From Methanofollis sp. (GTDB lineage Archaea; Halobacteriota; Methanomicrobia; Methanomicrobiales; Methanofollaceae): a stretch of 18,004 nt of DNA. The stretch's first letter is position 1; each line of letters opens with the position of its first letter. The stretch lies in NCBI GenBank assembly GCA_028696365.1, contig JAQVHG010000017.1:1-18004 (forward strand), given 5' to 3'. The translations under genes and the position numbers were made by a program. A model generated the notes under the pieces. That model searched no databases. It had not been told where the DNA came from and saw nothing but the letters and a program-made list of their open reading frames with translations. Shown in pieces: positions 7,427 to 15,130 of this stretch.

Positions 7427-8257
7427 ATGGATGAGCATTATAATGGGAAGATCGCTATCGTCACCGGTGCAAACTCCGGGATTGGATATGCGGTGAGCGA
7501 GGAACTCTTAAAGAGGGGGGCGGTCGTCTATCTGGCCGGGCGCAACCCAGAAAAGATCGCCAGGGCCGCGGCGCAACTCTCTGCGTACGGCGACCGCGTC
7601 CGCACGCTCATCATGGACGTGACGAAGGAGGAGCAGGTGCAGAGGGGCATCGAGGAGACGGTGGAGAAGGCCGGCAGACTGGACTTCCTCTTCAACAACG
7701 CAGGGGTGGGCGGCACCATCCCATTCGAGATGGTCACCCTGGAGGACTGGAAAACGATCATCGATACTAATATCTGGAGCGTCATCTACGGCGTCCATTT
7801 CGCGGTGCCGATCATGCTCAGGCAGGGATCAGGCCATATCGTGAACACCAGTTCGATCGCAGGCATCGTCCCGCCCCCGTTCCAGGCGCTCTACTCTCTC
7901 ACGAAATTCGGGGTGACCGGCATGACCGAGTGCCTGAAATATGAGTTTGCAGAGAAGGGGCTTCACTTCTCGACCATCTGTCCCGCAAACATCGCAACCC
8001 CAATCTTCAACAAGGGGATCGACGGCAAGGCCCGTGGTGACCTGAAGATCCCAGACGACGCCTATCCTGTCGAAAAGGCGGCGGCGCTGATCCTGGACCG
8101 GGTGGCGGAGCAGAAGGGGATCATCGTCGTGCCCGAGGACCCGAATACGGAGTACTGGAGGGGGTATGTCCTCGGCGACCAGGAGGTGGAAGCGCGGTTG
8201 TACCAGATGGCACGTGAGCGTCGGGAGGCGTTTGAGAAGGGGGGGACGTATTTTTGA
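7427..8257 (+). CDS. Short-chain dehydrogenase/reductase (classical SDR)
   Basis: This is an NAD(P)-dependent oxidoreductase of 276 residues acting on an unknown alcohol/ketone pair. ATG 7427 is chosen because AGAGGTG (7414-7420) stands at ideal spacing; GTG 7418 lies inside that site. From the ATG, motifs follow in the classical order: VTGANSGIG nucleotide loop near residue 12-20, NNAG near 88-91, the catalytic Ser in NTSSIAG near 138-144, and Tyr-x3-Lys in YSLTK near 155-159. The C-terminal part (after CPANIATPIF) is the substrate-binding lid. It lies 12 bases behind the decarboxylase gene in the same transcription unit. A role on 3-hydroxybutyrate/acetoacetate or a similar hydroxy acid would fit the neighbours, but nothing in the sequence fixes the substrate. 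A hairpin with T7 follows. Confidence 0.88.
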   Translation: MDEHYNGKIAIVTGANSGIGYAVSEELLKRGAVVYLAGRNPEKIARAAAQLSAYGDRVRTLIMDVTKEEQVQRGIEETVEKAGRLDFLFNNAGVGGTIPFEMVTLEDWKTIIDTNIWSVIYGVHFAVPIMLRQGSGHIVNTSSIAGIVPPPFQALYSLTKFGVTGMTECLKYEFAEKGLHFSTICPANIATPIFNKGIDGKARGDLKIPDDAYPVEKAAALILDRVAEQKGIIVVPEDPNTEYWRGYVLGDQEVEARLYQMARERREAFEKGGTYF

Positions 8258-8261
8258 GAGA

Positions 8262-8300
8262 ATAAGCATCAATTTTTTTGTGGCGTGCGGCGGTGCTTAT
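8262..8300 (+). terminator. T7 tract and hairpin after the SDR gene
   Basis: T7 (8273-8279) lies 15 bases after the SDR stop and is enough for archaeal termination. It is enclosed by ATAAGCATC (8262-8270) and GGTGCTTAT (8292-8300), a 9-bp stem with one G-T pair. The remaining bases up to 8418 show no gene. Confidence 0.45.
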
Positions 8301-8418
8301 GCCAGAAGTTCGACCATGGACTTCTCTGTCATGCATGCACGCAGGATCTCGGCACTCTCTCGAAAAAGATAGAAAATTCTTTTATTCAGTGTTCTTTTTC
8401 AGTTGAATGATAGAAGCG

Positions 8419-8691
8419 TCAATATTTCCGATACACCGTACTCCGGTGCCCCACCTCGATCACGTGGATGACCATCACGTCGTTGACGATGGTGAGGATG
8501 GCACGGTATTCGCCGACCCTGAGAGAGTAAAATGGCGGGTTCTGTCCTCCCTGTATCTTCTTCACATGCCTCTTCGGGTCCTTCTCCGCGGCGAGCGACA
8601 TCAGTTCTTTACCGATCGCGAGGGCGTAGTCCTTCGGGATACGTTTGATGTCACGGCGGGCCTTCGCGGAGAAGAAGACGCGATAACTCAT
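8419..8691 (-). CDS. RelE/ParE-superfamily toxin
   Basis: This is a 90-residue protein of the RelE/ParE fold, members of which cut mRNA on the ribosome or poison gyrase. MSYRVFFSAKARRDIKRIPK is the typical N-terminal strand and basic helix. HVKKIQGGQNPPFYSLRVGEYRAIL has the G-x-x-Y/F-R-L-R-x-G-x-Y-R-hydrophobic core. VIHVIEVGHRSTVYRKY matches the RelE tail (I-x-x-V-x-H-R-x-x-x-Y). The catalytic-type Arg, His and C-terminal Tyr are present, so mRNA cleavage is likelier than gyrase poisoning, though this is inference. Its ATG overlaps the antitoxin stop as ATGA, which fixes the start and implies translational coupling. The gene is GC-rich like the core and appears intact. Confidence 0.88.
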   Translation of the reverse strand: MSYRVFFSAKARRDIKRIPKDYALAIGKELMSLAAEKDPKRHVKKIQGGQNPPFYSLRVGEYRAILTIVNDVMVIHVIEVGHRSTVYRKY

Positions 8692-8927
8692 TCGTCTTTC
8701 AGCTCCGCCATGATCTGCTCAAGAGTATAGACCCGGCCCTTTTTGATGTCTTCGAGGGACTCCTCGATGGCTTTGATGGTGGCGTCGCTGAGGGGTTCGT
8801 CATCGACTGCCATCTCCACAAGCCGCTCGATCACGTCGGTGTAGGATTCCCTGGGATGGACCTTCAGAGAGTCCAGGCGGTGCTTCAGGGGGACCCTGAT
8901 CTTGATGGTGGTGGTGTCGGCGGGCAT
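8688..8927 (-). CDS. Antitoxin of the RelE-type pair
   Basis: This 79-residue partner lies directly upstream of the toxin and overlaps it by four bases. The N-terminal part (TTTIKIRVPLKHRLDSLK, then ESYTDVIERLVE) has the strand-helix-helix pattern of small ribbon-helix-helix DNA-binding proteins. The acidic C-terminal part (IKAIEESLEDIKKGRVYTLE, then QIMAELKDE) looks like the RelB-type segment that wraps around the toxin. The family resembles small archaeal antitoxins (DUF7557-like; tentative). An inverted repeat covers the start codon (8926-8937) and could be the autoregulatory operator. No good ribosome binding site is visible, so translation may be leaderless. The pair is probably active. 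Confidence 0.8.
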   Translation of the reverse strand: MPADTTTIKIRVPLKHRLDSLKVHPRESYTDVIERLVEMAVDDEPLSDATIKAIEESLEDIKKGRVYTLEQIMAELKDE

Positions 8928-8937
8928 ACTAGAGTAT
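8926..8937. promoter_or_regulatory. Candidate operator at the antitoxin start
   Basis: ATACT-AG-AGTAT is a perfect inverted repeat overlapping the antitoxin start codon (8925-8927). Ribbon-helix-helix antitoxins usually repress their own operon from such sites. The assignment is inferred from position and symmetry. Confidence 0.4.
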
Positions 8938-8939
8938 AC

Positions 8940-8988
8940 GGAGGTATTCGTGATGAAGGTTATGATCGTCTGTATTGATCCCTTCTGA
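8940..8988 (+). other. Perfect ribosome binding site with an 11-codon ORF
   Basis: GGAGGT (8940-8945) stands 7 bases before ATG 8953, which opens MKVMIVCIDPF and stops at TGA 8986-8988. It diverges from the antitoxin gene. It may be the stump of a lost gene or a chance match; no family can be named. Confidence 0.2.
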
Positions 8989-9028
8989 AAGGGGAAAAGA
9001 ACCGATCTTATCTTTTTTCACGGTACGG

Positions 9029-9045
9029 AGAGGCATGATGCCTCT
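9029..9045. repeat. Palindrome AGAGGCA-TGA-TGCCTCT
   Basis: A perfect 7-bp inverted repeat with a 3-base centre lies about 100 bp upstream of the antitoxin gene, next to a T6 run (9013-9018). It could be a terminator hairpin or an operator. Confidence 0.35.
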
Positions 9046-9051
9046 TGATGA

Positions 9052-9335
9052 CTATCCTGCAACGTTGTTCTCTCTGTTCGCCTCTCCCCGGAGGATGTAG
9101 TCTTTGTTGAAGATGAAATACTCATTTTGCATAGATTAGTAGTTCGTTAGTATTTCGGGGCCGTGGAAGGAAAGGGCGGAGGTCAGGGAGATACACTCGT
9201 CCGTGTCGAAACGCCCCTGTTCGCTGGAAATACTCGCGTTATCACCCTCCGTACCCCGATATAGGCCAGCACCGGATCGGCAAGGAAGGAGATCATATAG
9301 AACATCATCACGCTCGTAAAGGTGGCCTGAATAAG
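9052..9335 (-). pseudogene. Relics of coding sequence, one with a membrane-like segment
   Basis: Two minus-strand frames have strong G/C third positions typical of the host but no proper gene around them. One (stop at 9183-9185, readable up to about 9335) encodes ATFTSVMMFYMISFLADPVL and AYIGVRRVITRVFPA. This is a hydrophobic stretch followed by basic residues, like the end of a membrane protein. The other (9052-9132) encodes MQNEYFIFNKDYILRGEA and ends after 26 residues. They may be remains of one decayed gene. No family is recognised. Otherwise 8990-9440 shows no gene. Confidence 0.22.
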
Positions 9336-9442
9336 ATTCGATTCTATCGATTTTTTCCATGAATCAAATCTAGAAAGTGATATCTCCGCATTCCGGTTAT
9401 GACTCTTAAGGTTCTTTGTCTTGTAGGCTGGGAGGATTGCAT

Positions 9443-9454
9443 AAAGATATATAT
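9443..9454 (+). promoter_or_regulatory. TATA box ahead of the small-gene/SIR2/STAND cluster
   Basis: AAAGATATATAT is a strong archaeal TATA box. A start about 25 bases after its centre falls near 9475, almost on ATG 9477, so the first transcript may be leaderless. ATG 9468 would be only 19 bases from the box. No comparable box is seen closer to the SIR2 gene. Confidence 0.45.
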
Positions 9455-9467
9455 CGAAAATAACTAC

Positions 9468-9623
9468 ATGAAATTTATGTTGGGAATCTATACCTCACCC
9501 TTTCACCCAGAAGCTCCATTAAAACCACTTCCTTGGTTCGAGATTAGAGACAATAAGATCTATACGTCAGCCTTTCACCCCGAGGCTCCGCTACAACCAC
9601 TTCCTTGGTTTGAGATAAGATGA
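9468..9623 (+). CDS. Tiny protein of two 24-residue tandem repeats
   Basis: The protein has about 51 residues (MKFMLG, then two units) and starts at ATG 9468 or, if leaderless, ATG 9477. Unit 1 reads IYTSPFHPEAPLKPLPWFEI plus RDNK. Unit 2 reads IYTSAFHPEAPLQPLPWFEI plus R and a stop. Over the 21 shared codons, nine differ and seven of those nine changes are silent, so the peptide sequence itself appears to have been selected. The alternation (IYT, then HP, then PWFEIR) suggests a small beta-hairpin repeat. There is no signal peptide, cysteine cluster or leader-core layout of a known peptide product. Its stop overlaps the start of the next ORF as ATGA, and the SIR2 gene follows, so it may belong to that system. 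Function unknown. The frame could be extended upstream to ATG 9399, but the TATA box argues against it. Confidence 0.6.
   Translation: MKFMLGIYTSPFHPEAPLKPLPWFEIRDNKIYTSAFHPEAPLQPLPWFEIR
9486..9623 (+). repeat. 72-bp tandem repeat, two units
   Basis: Unit 1 covers 9486-9557 and unit 2 covers 9558-9623, the last six bases of the period being replaced by the stop region. The units differ at nine codons, mostly third positions, so the duplication is not recent. Confidence 0.8.
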
Positions 9624-9802
9624 GGGATTTCTTTACCTCATCTATCTCAATAGAGTTGTTCCTACAATTCGTATCCAGAACTCAATTTCTCCTCCGAACG
9701 AAACTCGATACAAACACTATCCCCCAGCCTCGTGGCATTAAACTGGACGAATTATGGATAGAGAATTTGCCCTCTTTACCCTCACTAACTCAGTTGACTT
9801 AA
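9620..9802 (+). CDS. Small hypothetical ORF between the repeat protein and SIR2
   Basis: This is a 60-residue frame starting at ATG 9620, overlapping the previous stop by ATGA and ending 15 bases before the SIR2 start. It begins MRDFFTSSISIELFLQFVSR and continues with a basic stretch (TQFLLRTKL) and a Pro/Leu-rich tail (WIENLPSLPSLTQLT). There is no recognised domain. The N-terminal half could form one amphipathic or weakly hydrophobic helix. Placement in the cluster suggests coupling with the neighbours, but codon use gives no clear coding signal, and it may be spacer or leader sequence. Confidence 0.35.
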   Translation: MRDFFTSSISIELFLQFVSRTQFLLRTKLDTNTIPQPRGIKLDELWIENLPSLPSLTQLT

Positions 9803-9817
9803 GGAGATATAGCCTAC

Positions 9818-10879
9818 TTGAAGTCCCGAAACGATGACGATGAGATGAATGGACTCATCTCCCTGCTAAGAGAACAGAAAGGCGTTTTAATGGTCGGAGC
9901 AGGGAGTAGTGCTATTGTAGGATACCCACTCTGGAAAGAACTTATCGAAGAATTAGGGAATAAATTCACGCCAGAACCGTCTGAAACATCCTCTGAAGAT
10001 CTAGTAAAGGACTCTGACAAGATAAAAGAGAATATAAGCCAATCAGGAAGATTAAGTGAGTATTATAAATTCATCGACAGGATATTTCAACCACGACATG
10101 ACTCTGATAATTTTACCGATTTTCATTGCACCCTATTGAAATTGGGATTCTGTGGCATAACCACAACAAACTATGATGAAGTTCTTGAGTATGCTGCGGG
10201 GGCAGCGTATGAAGGCGAGGGATACCTGAGGTGTGATCCAATAGATCTCTGCGATGAAAGTAAGCGATACCGTGTGCACGAGTATTTACGCTCACTATCG
10301 CCAGACAATCCGCATAATAAAATATTACATCTTCATGGCTGTCATACTAATCCTCAGGGAATCATCCTAACAGAAGAAGATTATCTTAAGAAATACGGCA
10401 TGATGAACCCCGACACTTCGTCAACCAAAGGAAGAACTCTGGACACACTCCACCGGAAGGTGATCTGGTCGCTGCTCGTGATGCATTCACTTGTATTTGT
10501 CGGATTTAGCATGGATGATCCATTCTTCATGAACACATTGGAAATTGTTCAAAAGGATTTTTCCCTGGATTCTGACCCTGTACACTTTGCAATAATGGGG
10601 TATAGTAGTGATGATGAACGGGATGAAATCGAGAGAAAGCTTCGATCTAAAGGGATCCAGACAGTTTTCTATTACGCGCCCAAAGACGAAAATGGAATCG
10701 CTGATCATGGAGGGCTTCAGAACCTGGTGTTTCATCTTCAAGCCCTTTTGAAAGAAGAGCATCCTAAACCAACAGAACGAAGGGTTGAAAAGACAGAATC
10801 TAAAAAAATTACGAAACCTCCTGAAGTAGGTTTTCCCTCACTCGATGAGATCAATCAGAAAACTCTGGGGTTGTACTAG
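9818..10879 (+). CDS. SIR2-like NADase/effector protein (stand-alone)
   Basis: This 353-residue protein has a single SIR2-type domain (about residues 12-300). TTG 9818 is chosen because AAGGAGAT (9801-9808) precedes it; ATG 9845 is the alternative. Visible motifs are VGAGSS (26-31) for NAD binding, TTNYD (116-120) with the likely catalytic Asn118 and Asp120, and HLHG (171-174) with the catalytic His173. VGFSMDD (228-234) is the distal motif of the defence SIR2 (SIR2_2) group. Zinc-ribbon cysteines of deacetylase sirtuins are absent, pointing to NAD cleavage rather than deacetylation (family knowledge). The basic tail (310-335) may contact the partner. Its TAG shares one base with the GTG of the STAND gene, so they are coupled. 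Likely role: the killing arm of an anti-phage system, depleting NAD when activated. Confidence 0.88.
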   Translation: MKSRNDDDEMNGLISLLREQKGVLMVGAGSSAIVGYPLWKELIEELGNKFTPEPSETSSEDLVKDSDKIKENISQSGRLSEYYKFIDRIFQPRHDSDNFTDFHCTLLKLGFCGITTTNYDEVLEYAAGAAYEGEGYLRCDPIDLCDESKRYRVHEYLRSLSPDNPHNKILHLHGCHTNPQGIILTEEDYLKKYGMMNPDTSSTKGRTLDTLHRKVIWSLLVMHSLVFVGFSMDDPFFMNTLEIVQKDFSLDSDPVHFAIMGYSSDDERDEIERKLRSKGIQTVFYYAPKDENGIADHGGLQNLVFHLQALLKEEHPKPTERRVEKTESKKITKPPEVGFPSLDEINQKTLGLY

Positions 10880-13800
10880 TGGAAATTCGACGAGATAATC
10901 TCGATAATGCATTCCTGACTTTTGCTCTGGAAGGTAGTGGCATTGTTATCGGACCACCAGGTGTCGGAAAGACTCATCAATTAAAAAAAACCTGTAAATA
11001 CTTCCATGAAAATGGTATTCCTTTCTTGTACATCCCTGTCGACAAATTAAGTGGGGACAGCAAGAAAGATCTAGGTGACGAACTTGGGTTAAAATGCCCC
11101 CTAATAGAATATTTGCAAGCTCAAACAAAGGGTGAAAATGGAAAACCCAGGATCTTGATCATTGACGCATTTGATGCCGCACGATCAGATAGAAACCGAA
11201 AGTACTATCTTGACCTAATATATCAAGTTCAAAATCAGTTGGGAGAATCCTGGAATGTCATTGTCAGTGCTCGTACATATGACGCCCAGAGATCAGAGAC
11301 CCTCATGGATCTCTTTGCCTCACATAATGAGGATATACCAGATCCAGCGTACCAGATGTCTGATATCTTCTGCCGACACTTTGTGATACCTAAACTCACA
11401 GAAAAAGGATTACAGGATACCATAGAGATCTACCCTGCAATGCAGGCGGTTGTAGATGGCGCTTCCGAGGAGTTTAAGGAACTCCTGCGAATACCGTTCA
11501 ACCTAACATTGCTTGAGAAACTGGTCAAACGGGATTCAGATATCTGTCAGTTCACGCCGATCAGAACCGAAACAGAATTACTGGATTTATTCTGGAAACA
11601 GCGCGTATTGGATGGAGATTCGGGGGAGAAGAAACAGATTTTCCTAACAAAACTTACCCGCAGGATGGTGGATAATTATGTACTCTCTGCACGAAAAGAA
11701 GACATAGAGGACATTCAAGAGGGTGATATCCTAAGAGATCTATTGGATTTAGAGATCCTCGTCAATGCCTCAGTGACGAGGCAGCGTGTAGCATATGCAC
11801 ACAACATCCTGTTTGACTACGCGGTGAGCATTCTTCTCATCGATGATGAACCAAGAGAACTGGTTGAGTTTATTTCAGAGGAACCAGAGCGTACACTCTT
11901 CCTCCGGCCAAGTCTATACTACTATTTCGTAAGGCTATGGCTGAAACATTCTGATCTCTTCTGGAAGGTGTTCTGGTATATCCAAAGAAGGACCGATGCC
12001 AATATCAGATTATTTGCACGACTCCTTCCAACAAGCGTAATTGTACGTGAGGCGCGTACCATAGAACAACTATCACCTCTTATCACCTCATTGAACGCTC
12101 CTCATAATAGAGGGGAGGAAGCGATCCTCGATACTCTGCAGGCCCTCTGTACATTCCAAAGTGACTCGGACGCGTTGCAGAATGAGAGGGATACACTATG
12201 GATACGGTTCCTGAGAATTCTTGTAGACCACATGGATGATATTTTTGCCTGGGAGTCTGCATTTCTCATTTCAGAAATATGTAACCGGGCTGAAAATGGT
12301 GACAACAAGCAGGTGCTTCAATGTTGTGGAGAAAGTAGTCGTAAATTCCTGGAATGGATCTGGGATCAGCGGGAAAATATTGAGAAAAGAGAAAGGATCG
12401 ACGCCCTCGGAGCACGTTGGATTGTGCCTCTCGTGACGAGGACGTATTCGACGGATCCGAATAGATCAAGAGAACTGCTCGAATCTGTGCTGCAAGTGAT
12501 GCATGAGGAAGACTTCTCGCTTGCATATATTTACAAATTGGCCAACCATGTCAACCAGATCTGGCCATCTGATCCCAATTTCGCTGCAAGGATCTACACG
12601 GCTATATGGGCTCATACAGAGTCAAGTAACGAACAAACTCGACTTGGTTGCAGCGCACTTCTCACACTGTATAGTACACGTCGTCAGGATTTTTCGATGT
12701 GCCAGTACAGCCTCACGAAACATGCCCCGAATTTTCTCAGAGACAAACCGGTTGTGGGAACTGGAACGCTGATCAAATGCCTGAACCAGTTTATTATAGA
12801 CAAGTATATTCTCTGCTACTCATCCAAGAATATTAGAATCGAAGATCTTAGAGAAGAGTTCCAATTTCATGGAAAACCGGCATTTTACATATCTGATAGA
12901 AGTTATATCTATGATGACGGCAACGCTGTGGAAGAAGTAAAATTGGCTGATGAACTCTACAATTTTATCGATGAACTTACTCTCTCAGAGAGTGGACGTG
13001 CAAAGATTCCTGTGATTTTAGATCTATTTCAGGAGCATGCCCAAGCTGCGTATCTCTGGCGGAGGCTCTTCAAACTTGCCACACAACATGCGGAAGTGTT
13101 TGCACAGCCCCTCTTCGACCTTTGCAGAGCACCCCCGGTTATGGTGCACACAGAAACACATGAAGTTTTGAGAGACTTCCTCGCAGTAGCAACACCAGAA
13201 TATACTGATGATCAGGTGCACTGTATCGAGGAAGCTATCCTGAAGATACCTAAAGAAGAAACAGACCCAAAAAACAAAAAATATCTCATTCATCGTCGGG
13301 ACCGTCTGCTCAGCAGGCTTCCATTAGATCGACTGATGACGGCTGAAGCACGGGAGATCAAAAAAGGCATGATGGCTGATTATCTGGCTAAACTGGATAA
13401 ACCACTCATCAGCATTAGTAGAAGTACTACGGAGGCTACTGAGAACGATTGGTTGGAACTGCAGGGAGCACATCCTGATCGATCTGAAAATCAGAATCTG
13501 CTGAAGTATTCTACTCCTTTAGATAAATTCACTGTCCAATGGCGAAATAAAGAACCTACTCCTGCAAGTATCAGGGAGATTATTCCTATTGTACAAGGAT
13601 TGTTGGACGAATTAAAGCTGGCAACCACTGCAGAACCAGCGGTTAATCGAACCGCATGGACGAATCTCGCCTCCTGTGTTTGTGCAATGAGCAAAGGGGT
13701 TAAAGACTCACGAAGTCAGGAGTATCAGTTCTGTCGGAGCGTCCTGTTGAAATGCGCAGTACACGAGTTACCTATACCAGATCCTACATCTGACTCAGGA

Positions 13801-14916
13801 TTTAACTTTCCCTTTTGGTCACCTGCGCCACGAAATGAAGCCGCGAGTGGATTGATCATGCTTGCAATGCACGAGCCTGATTCTGAGATCCTTAAGGCGA
13901 TCGTGGACTTATCGCAGGATCCAGTTCCCTCAGTTCGCTACCTTGCCATGACACGGCTGTTCTATCTTCATCAGCGGTCACCAAAGACATTCTGGAACAT
14001 CATAGAGGAACGGAGCAAGTACGAACAGAACAGAGTAGTACTGGAAGCACTATGCCGTGATCTTCAATCTGTCATAGTCAAAGACAGAGAAAATGCACAG
14101 AAAACACTTGAGACACTTGTGAACAGGACTATAAGAATAGATGAGAGTAAAACCCCGTTGAAACCGCTGCTCTCTTTATTGGTGGGGCTTGATATCATAC
14201 ATCAGGATGCCTGGGCAGGTGAGGTAACGAGTAAACTCCTAACGGAACCAACCCGATATGCCACATCTCTTCAGTCTGCAACCTCTTCTGCACTATCTAT
14301 TCTGAGGTCTCCAGATATTGACTCTAGAGAGGGAGGTAAATGTACTGAAAGGGCAGTGCAGTGGATCGAGAAGGCAATCAATGCGGTTGCAGATGGAATA
14401 AAGGAACTCAATCCTAATATTAGTCATTCTAAAGATGAAAATATCAAATCCAGCATGAAATCCTTCTATGAGACAATCGATAGGACATTTATGCTACTTA
14501 AGTTTGCTATTGATGAGAGGAGCAATAAACAAAAAAGAAACCTCTACTCAATGGTTAAACCAGTTATGGAAAAGATATCGTCCTTTGCGTTGGACAAAGA
14601 TATTGGTGTCATGTTTGCACCAACAGCATACTGGTTTATGGAACTCCTGAATTCTGTTCTTATATATGACCCCAAAGGAGTCATCCATATGGCAGCAGAC
14701 GTCGCTGAAGCGAGTAAACCTACTGGCTATAATAACGATCCTCTTGCCCTCAACGACGTCGTAAAATTGGTAGAGACGATTCTTGCCGACCATCGATATG
14801 ATGTGCAAGAGGGAGAGGCCCTTCAGGATCTCCTCCGGCTCCTAGATATATTTGCAGAGAGTGGAAACCCAGAAGCACTGCGGTTGGTATGGCGGTTGGA
14901 TGAGATATACAGGTGA
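10879..14916 (+). CDS. Giant STAND/NACHT-type NTPase, probable phage sensor
   Basis: The protein has 1345 residues and starts at GTG 10879, overlapping the SIR2 stop by one base. The NTPase begins at the very N-terminus: Walker A GPPGVGKT (25-32), Walker B ILIIDAFDAAR (92-102) and a sensor segment VIVSARTYD (127-135). An LLRIPFNLTLLEKL segment and YAHNILFDYAVSILL follow, typical of the helical and winged-helix parts of STAND ATPases. About 950 residues remain, predicted all-helical and probably repeat-like, the usual position of the ligand-sensing region in Avs-type proteins. No effector domain is fused at either end. The SIR2 protein encoded just upstream is therefore the likely effector in trans, whereas in Avs5 the two are fused. 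No membrane segments. AT-rich codons compared with pycA suggest acquisition. ATPase call strong; sensor role inferred. Confidence 0.85.
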   Translation: MEIRRDNLDNAFLTFALEGSGIVIGPPGVGKTHQLKKTCKYFHENGIPFLYIPVDKLSGDSKKDLGDELGLKCPLIEYLQAQTKGENGKPRILIIDAFDAARSDRNRKYYLDLIYQVQNQLGESWNVIVSARTYDAQRSETLMDLFASHNEDIPDPAYQMSDIFCRHFVIPKLTEKGLQDTIEIYPAMQAVVDGASEEFKELLRIPFNLTLLEKLVKRDSDICQFTPIRTETELLDLFWKQRVLDGDSGEKKQIFLTKLTRRMVDNYVLSARKEDIEDIQEGDILRDLLDLEILVNASVTRQRVAYAHNILFDYAVSILLIDDEPRELVEFISEEPERTLFLRPSLYYYFVRLWLKHSDLFWKVFWYIQRRTDANIRLFARLLPTSVIVREARTIEQLSPLITSLNAPHNRGEEAILDTLQALCTFQSDSDALQNERDTLWIRFLRILVDHMDDIFAWESAFLISEICNRAENGDNKQVLQCCGESSRKFLEWIWDQRENIEKRERIDALGARWIVPLVTRTYSTDPNRSRELLESVLQVMHEEDFSLAYIYKLANHVNQIWPSDPNFAARIYTAIWAHTESSNEQTRLGCSALLTLYSTRRQDFSMCQYSLTKHAPNFLRDKPVVGTGTLIKCLNQFIIDKYILCYSSKNIRIEDLREEFQFHGKPAFYISDRSYIYDDGNAVEEVKLADELYNFIDELTLSESGRAKIPVILDLFQEHAQAAYLWRRLFKLATQHAEVFAQPLFDLCRAPPVMVHTETHEVLRDFLAVATPEYTDDQVHCIEEAILKIPKEETDPKNKKYLIHRRDRLLSRLPLDRLMTAEAREIKKGMMADYLAKLDKPLISISRSTTEATENDWLELQGAHPDRSENQNLLKYSTPLDKFTVQWRNKEPTPASIREIIPIVQGLLDELKLATTAEPAVNRTAWTNLASCVCAMSKGVKDSRSQEYQFCRSVLLKCAVHELPIPDPTSDSGFNFPFWSPAPRNEAASGLIMLAMHEPDSEILKAIVDLSQDPVPSVRYLAMTRLFYLHQRSPKTFWNIIEERSKYEQNRVVLEALCRDLQSVIVKDRENAQKTLETLVNRTIRIDESKTPLKPLLSLLVGLDIIHQDAWAGEVTSKLLTEPTRYATSLQSATSSALSILRSPDIDSREGGKCTERAVQWIEKAINAVADGIKELNPNISHSKDENIKSSMKSFYETIDRTFMLLKFAIDERSNKQKRNLYSMVKPVMEKISSFALDKDIGVMFAPTAYWFMELLNSVLIYDPKGVIHMAADVAEASKPTGYNNDPLALNDVVKLVETILADHRYDVQEGEALQDLLRLLDIFAESGNPEALRLVWRLDEIYR

Positions 14917-15130
14917 ATCTGCTCTCAATATTCTTTGAAATAACATCTCAAGTCATTATTGTGGGAATATAGCCTGCGAAAGGATGAGAAATACAATCTG
15001 CATACCTCCATATGAACCTATACTCAAAGAAGGCCAGCACTTCTATCTCTCACTTTGCTCAAAAAATATCCCAAAAAAGCACCCTTCTTAGAAAGACATT
15101 ACACATTCACAAGAAAACATCCCAAAAGAA
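14917..15130. other. Non-coding spacer between STAND gene and tRNA
   Basis: No gene is supported. On the minus strand the part nearest the tRNA is T-rich (TTCTTTTGGGATGTTTTCTT, 15111-15130, and a T6 further on), suiting termination of the tRNA transcript. No duplicate of the tRNA 3' end is seen here. Confidence 0.4.

Noticed and set aside
9399..9467. Upstream extension of the repeat mini-protein to ATG 9399
   Set aside because: The TATA box at 9443-9454 lies inside this extension, so transcripts would start after it.
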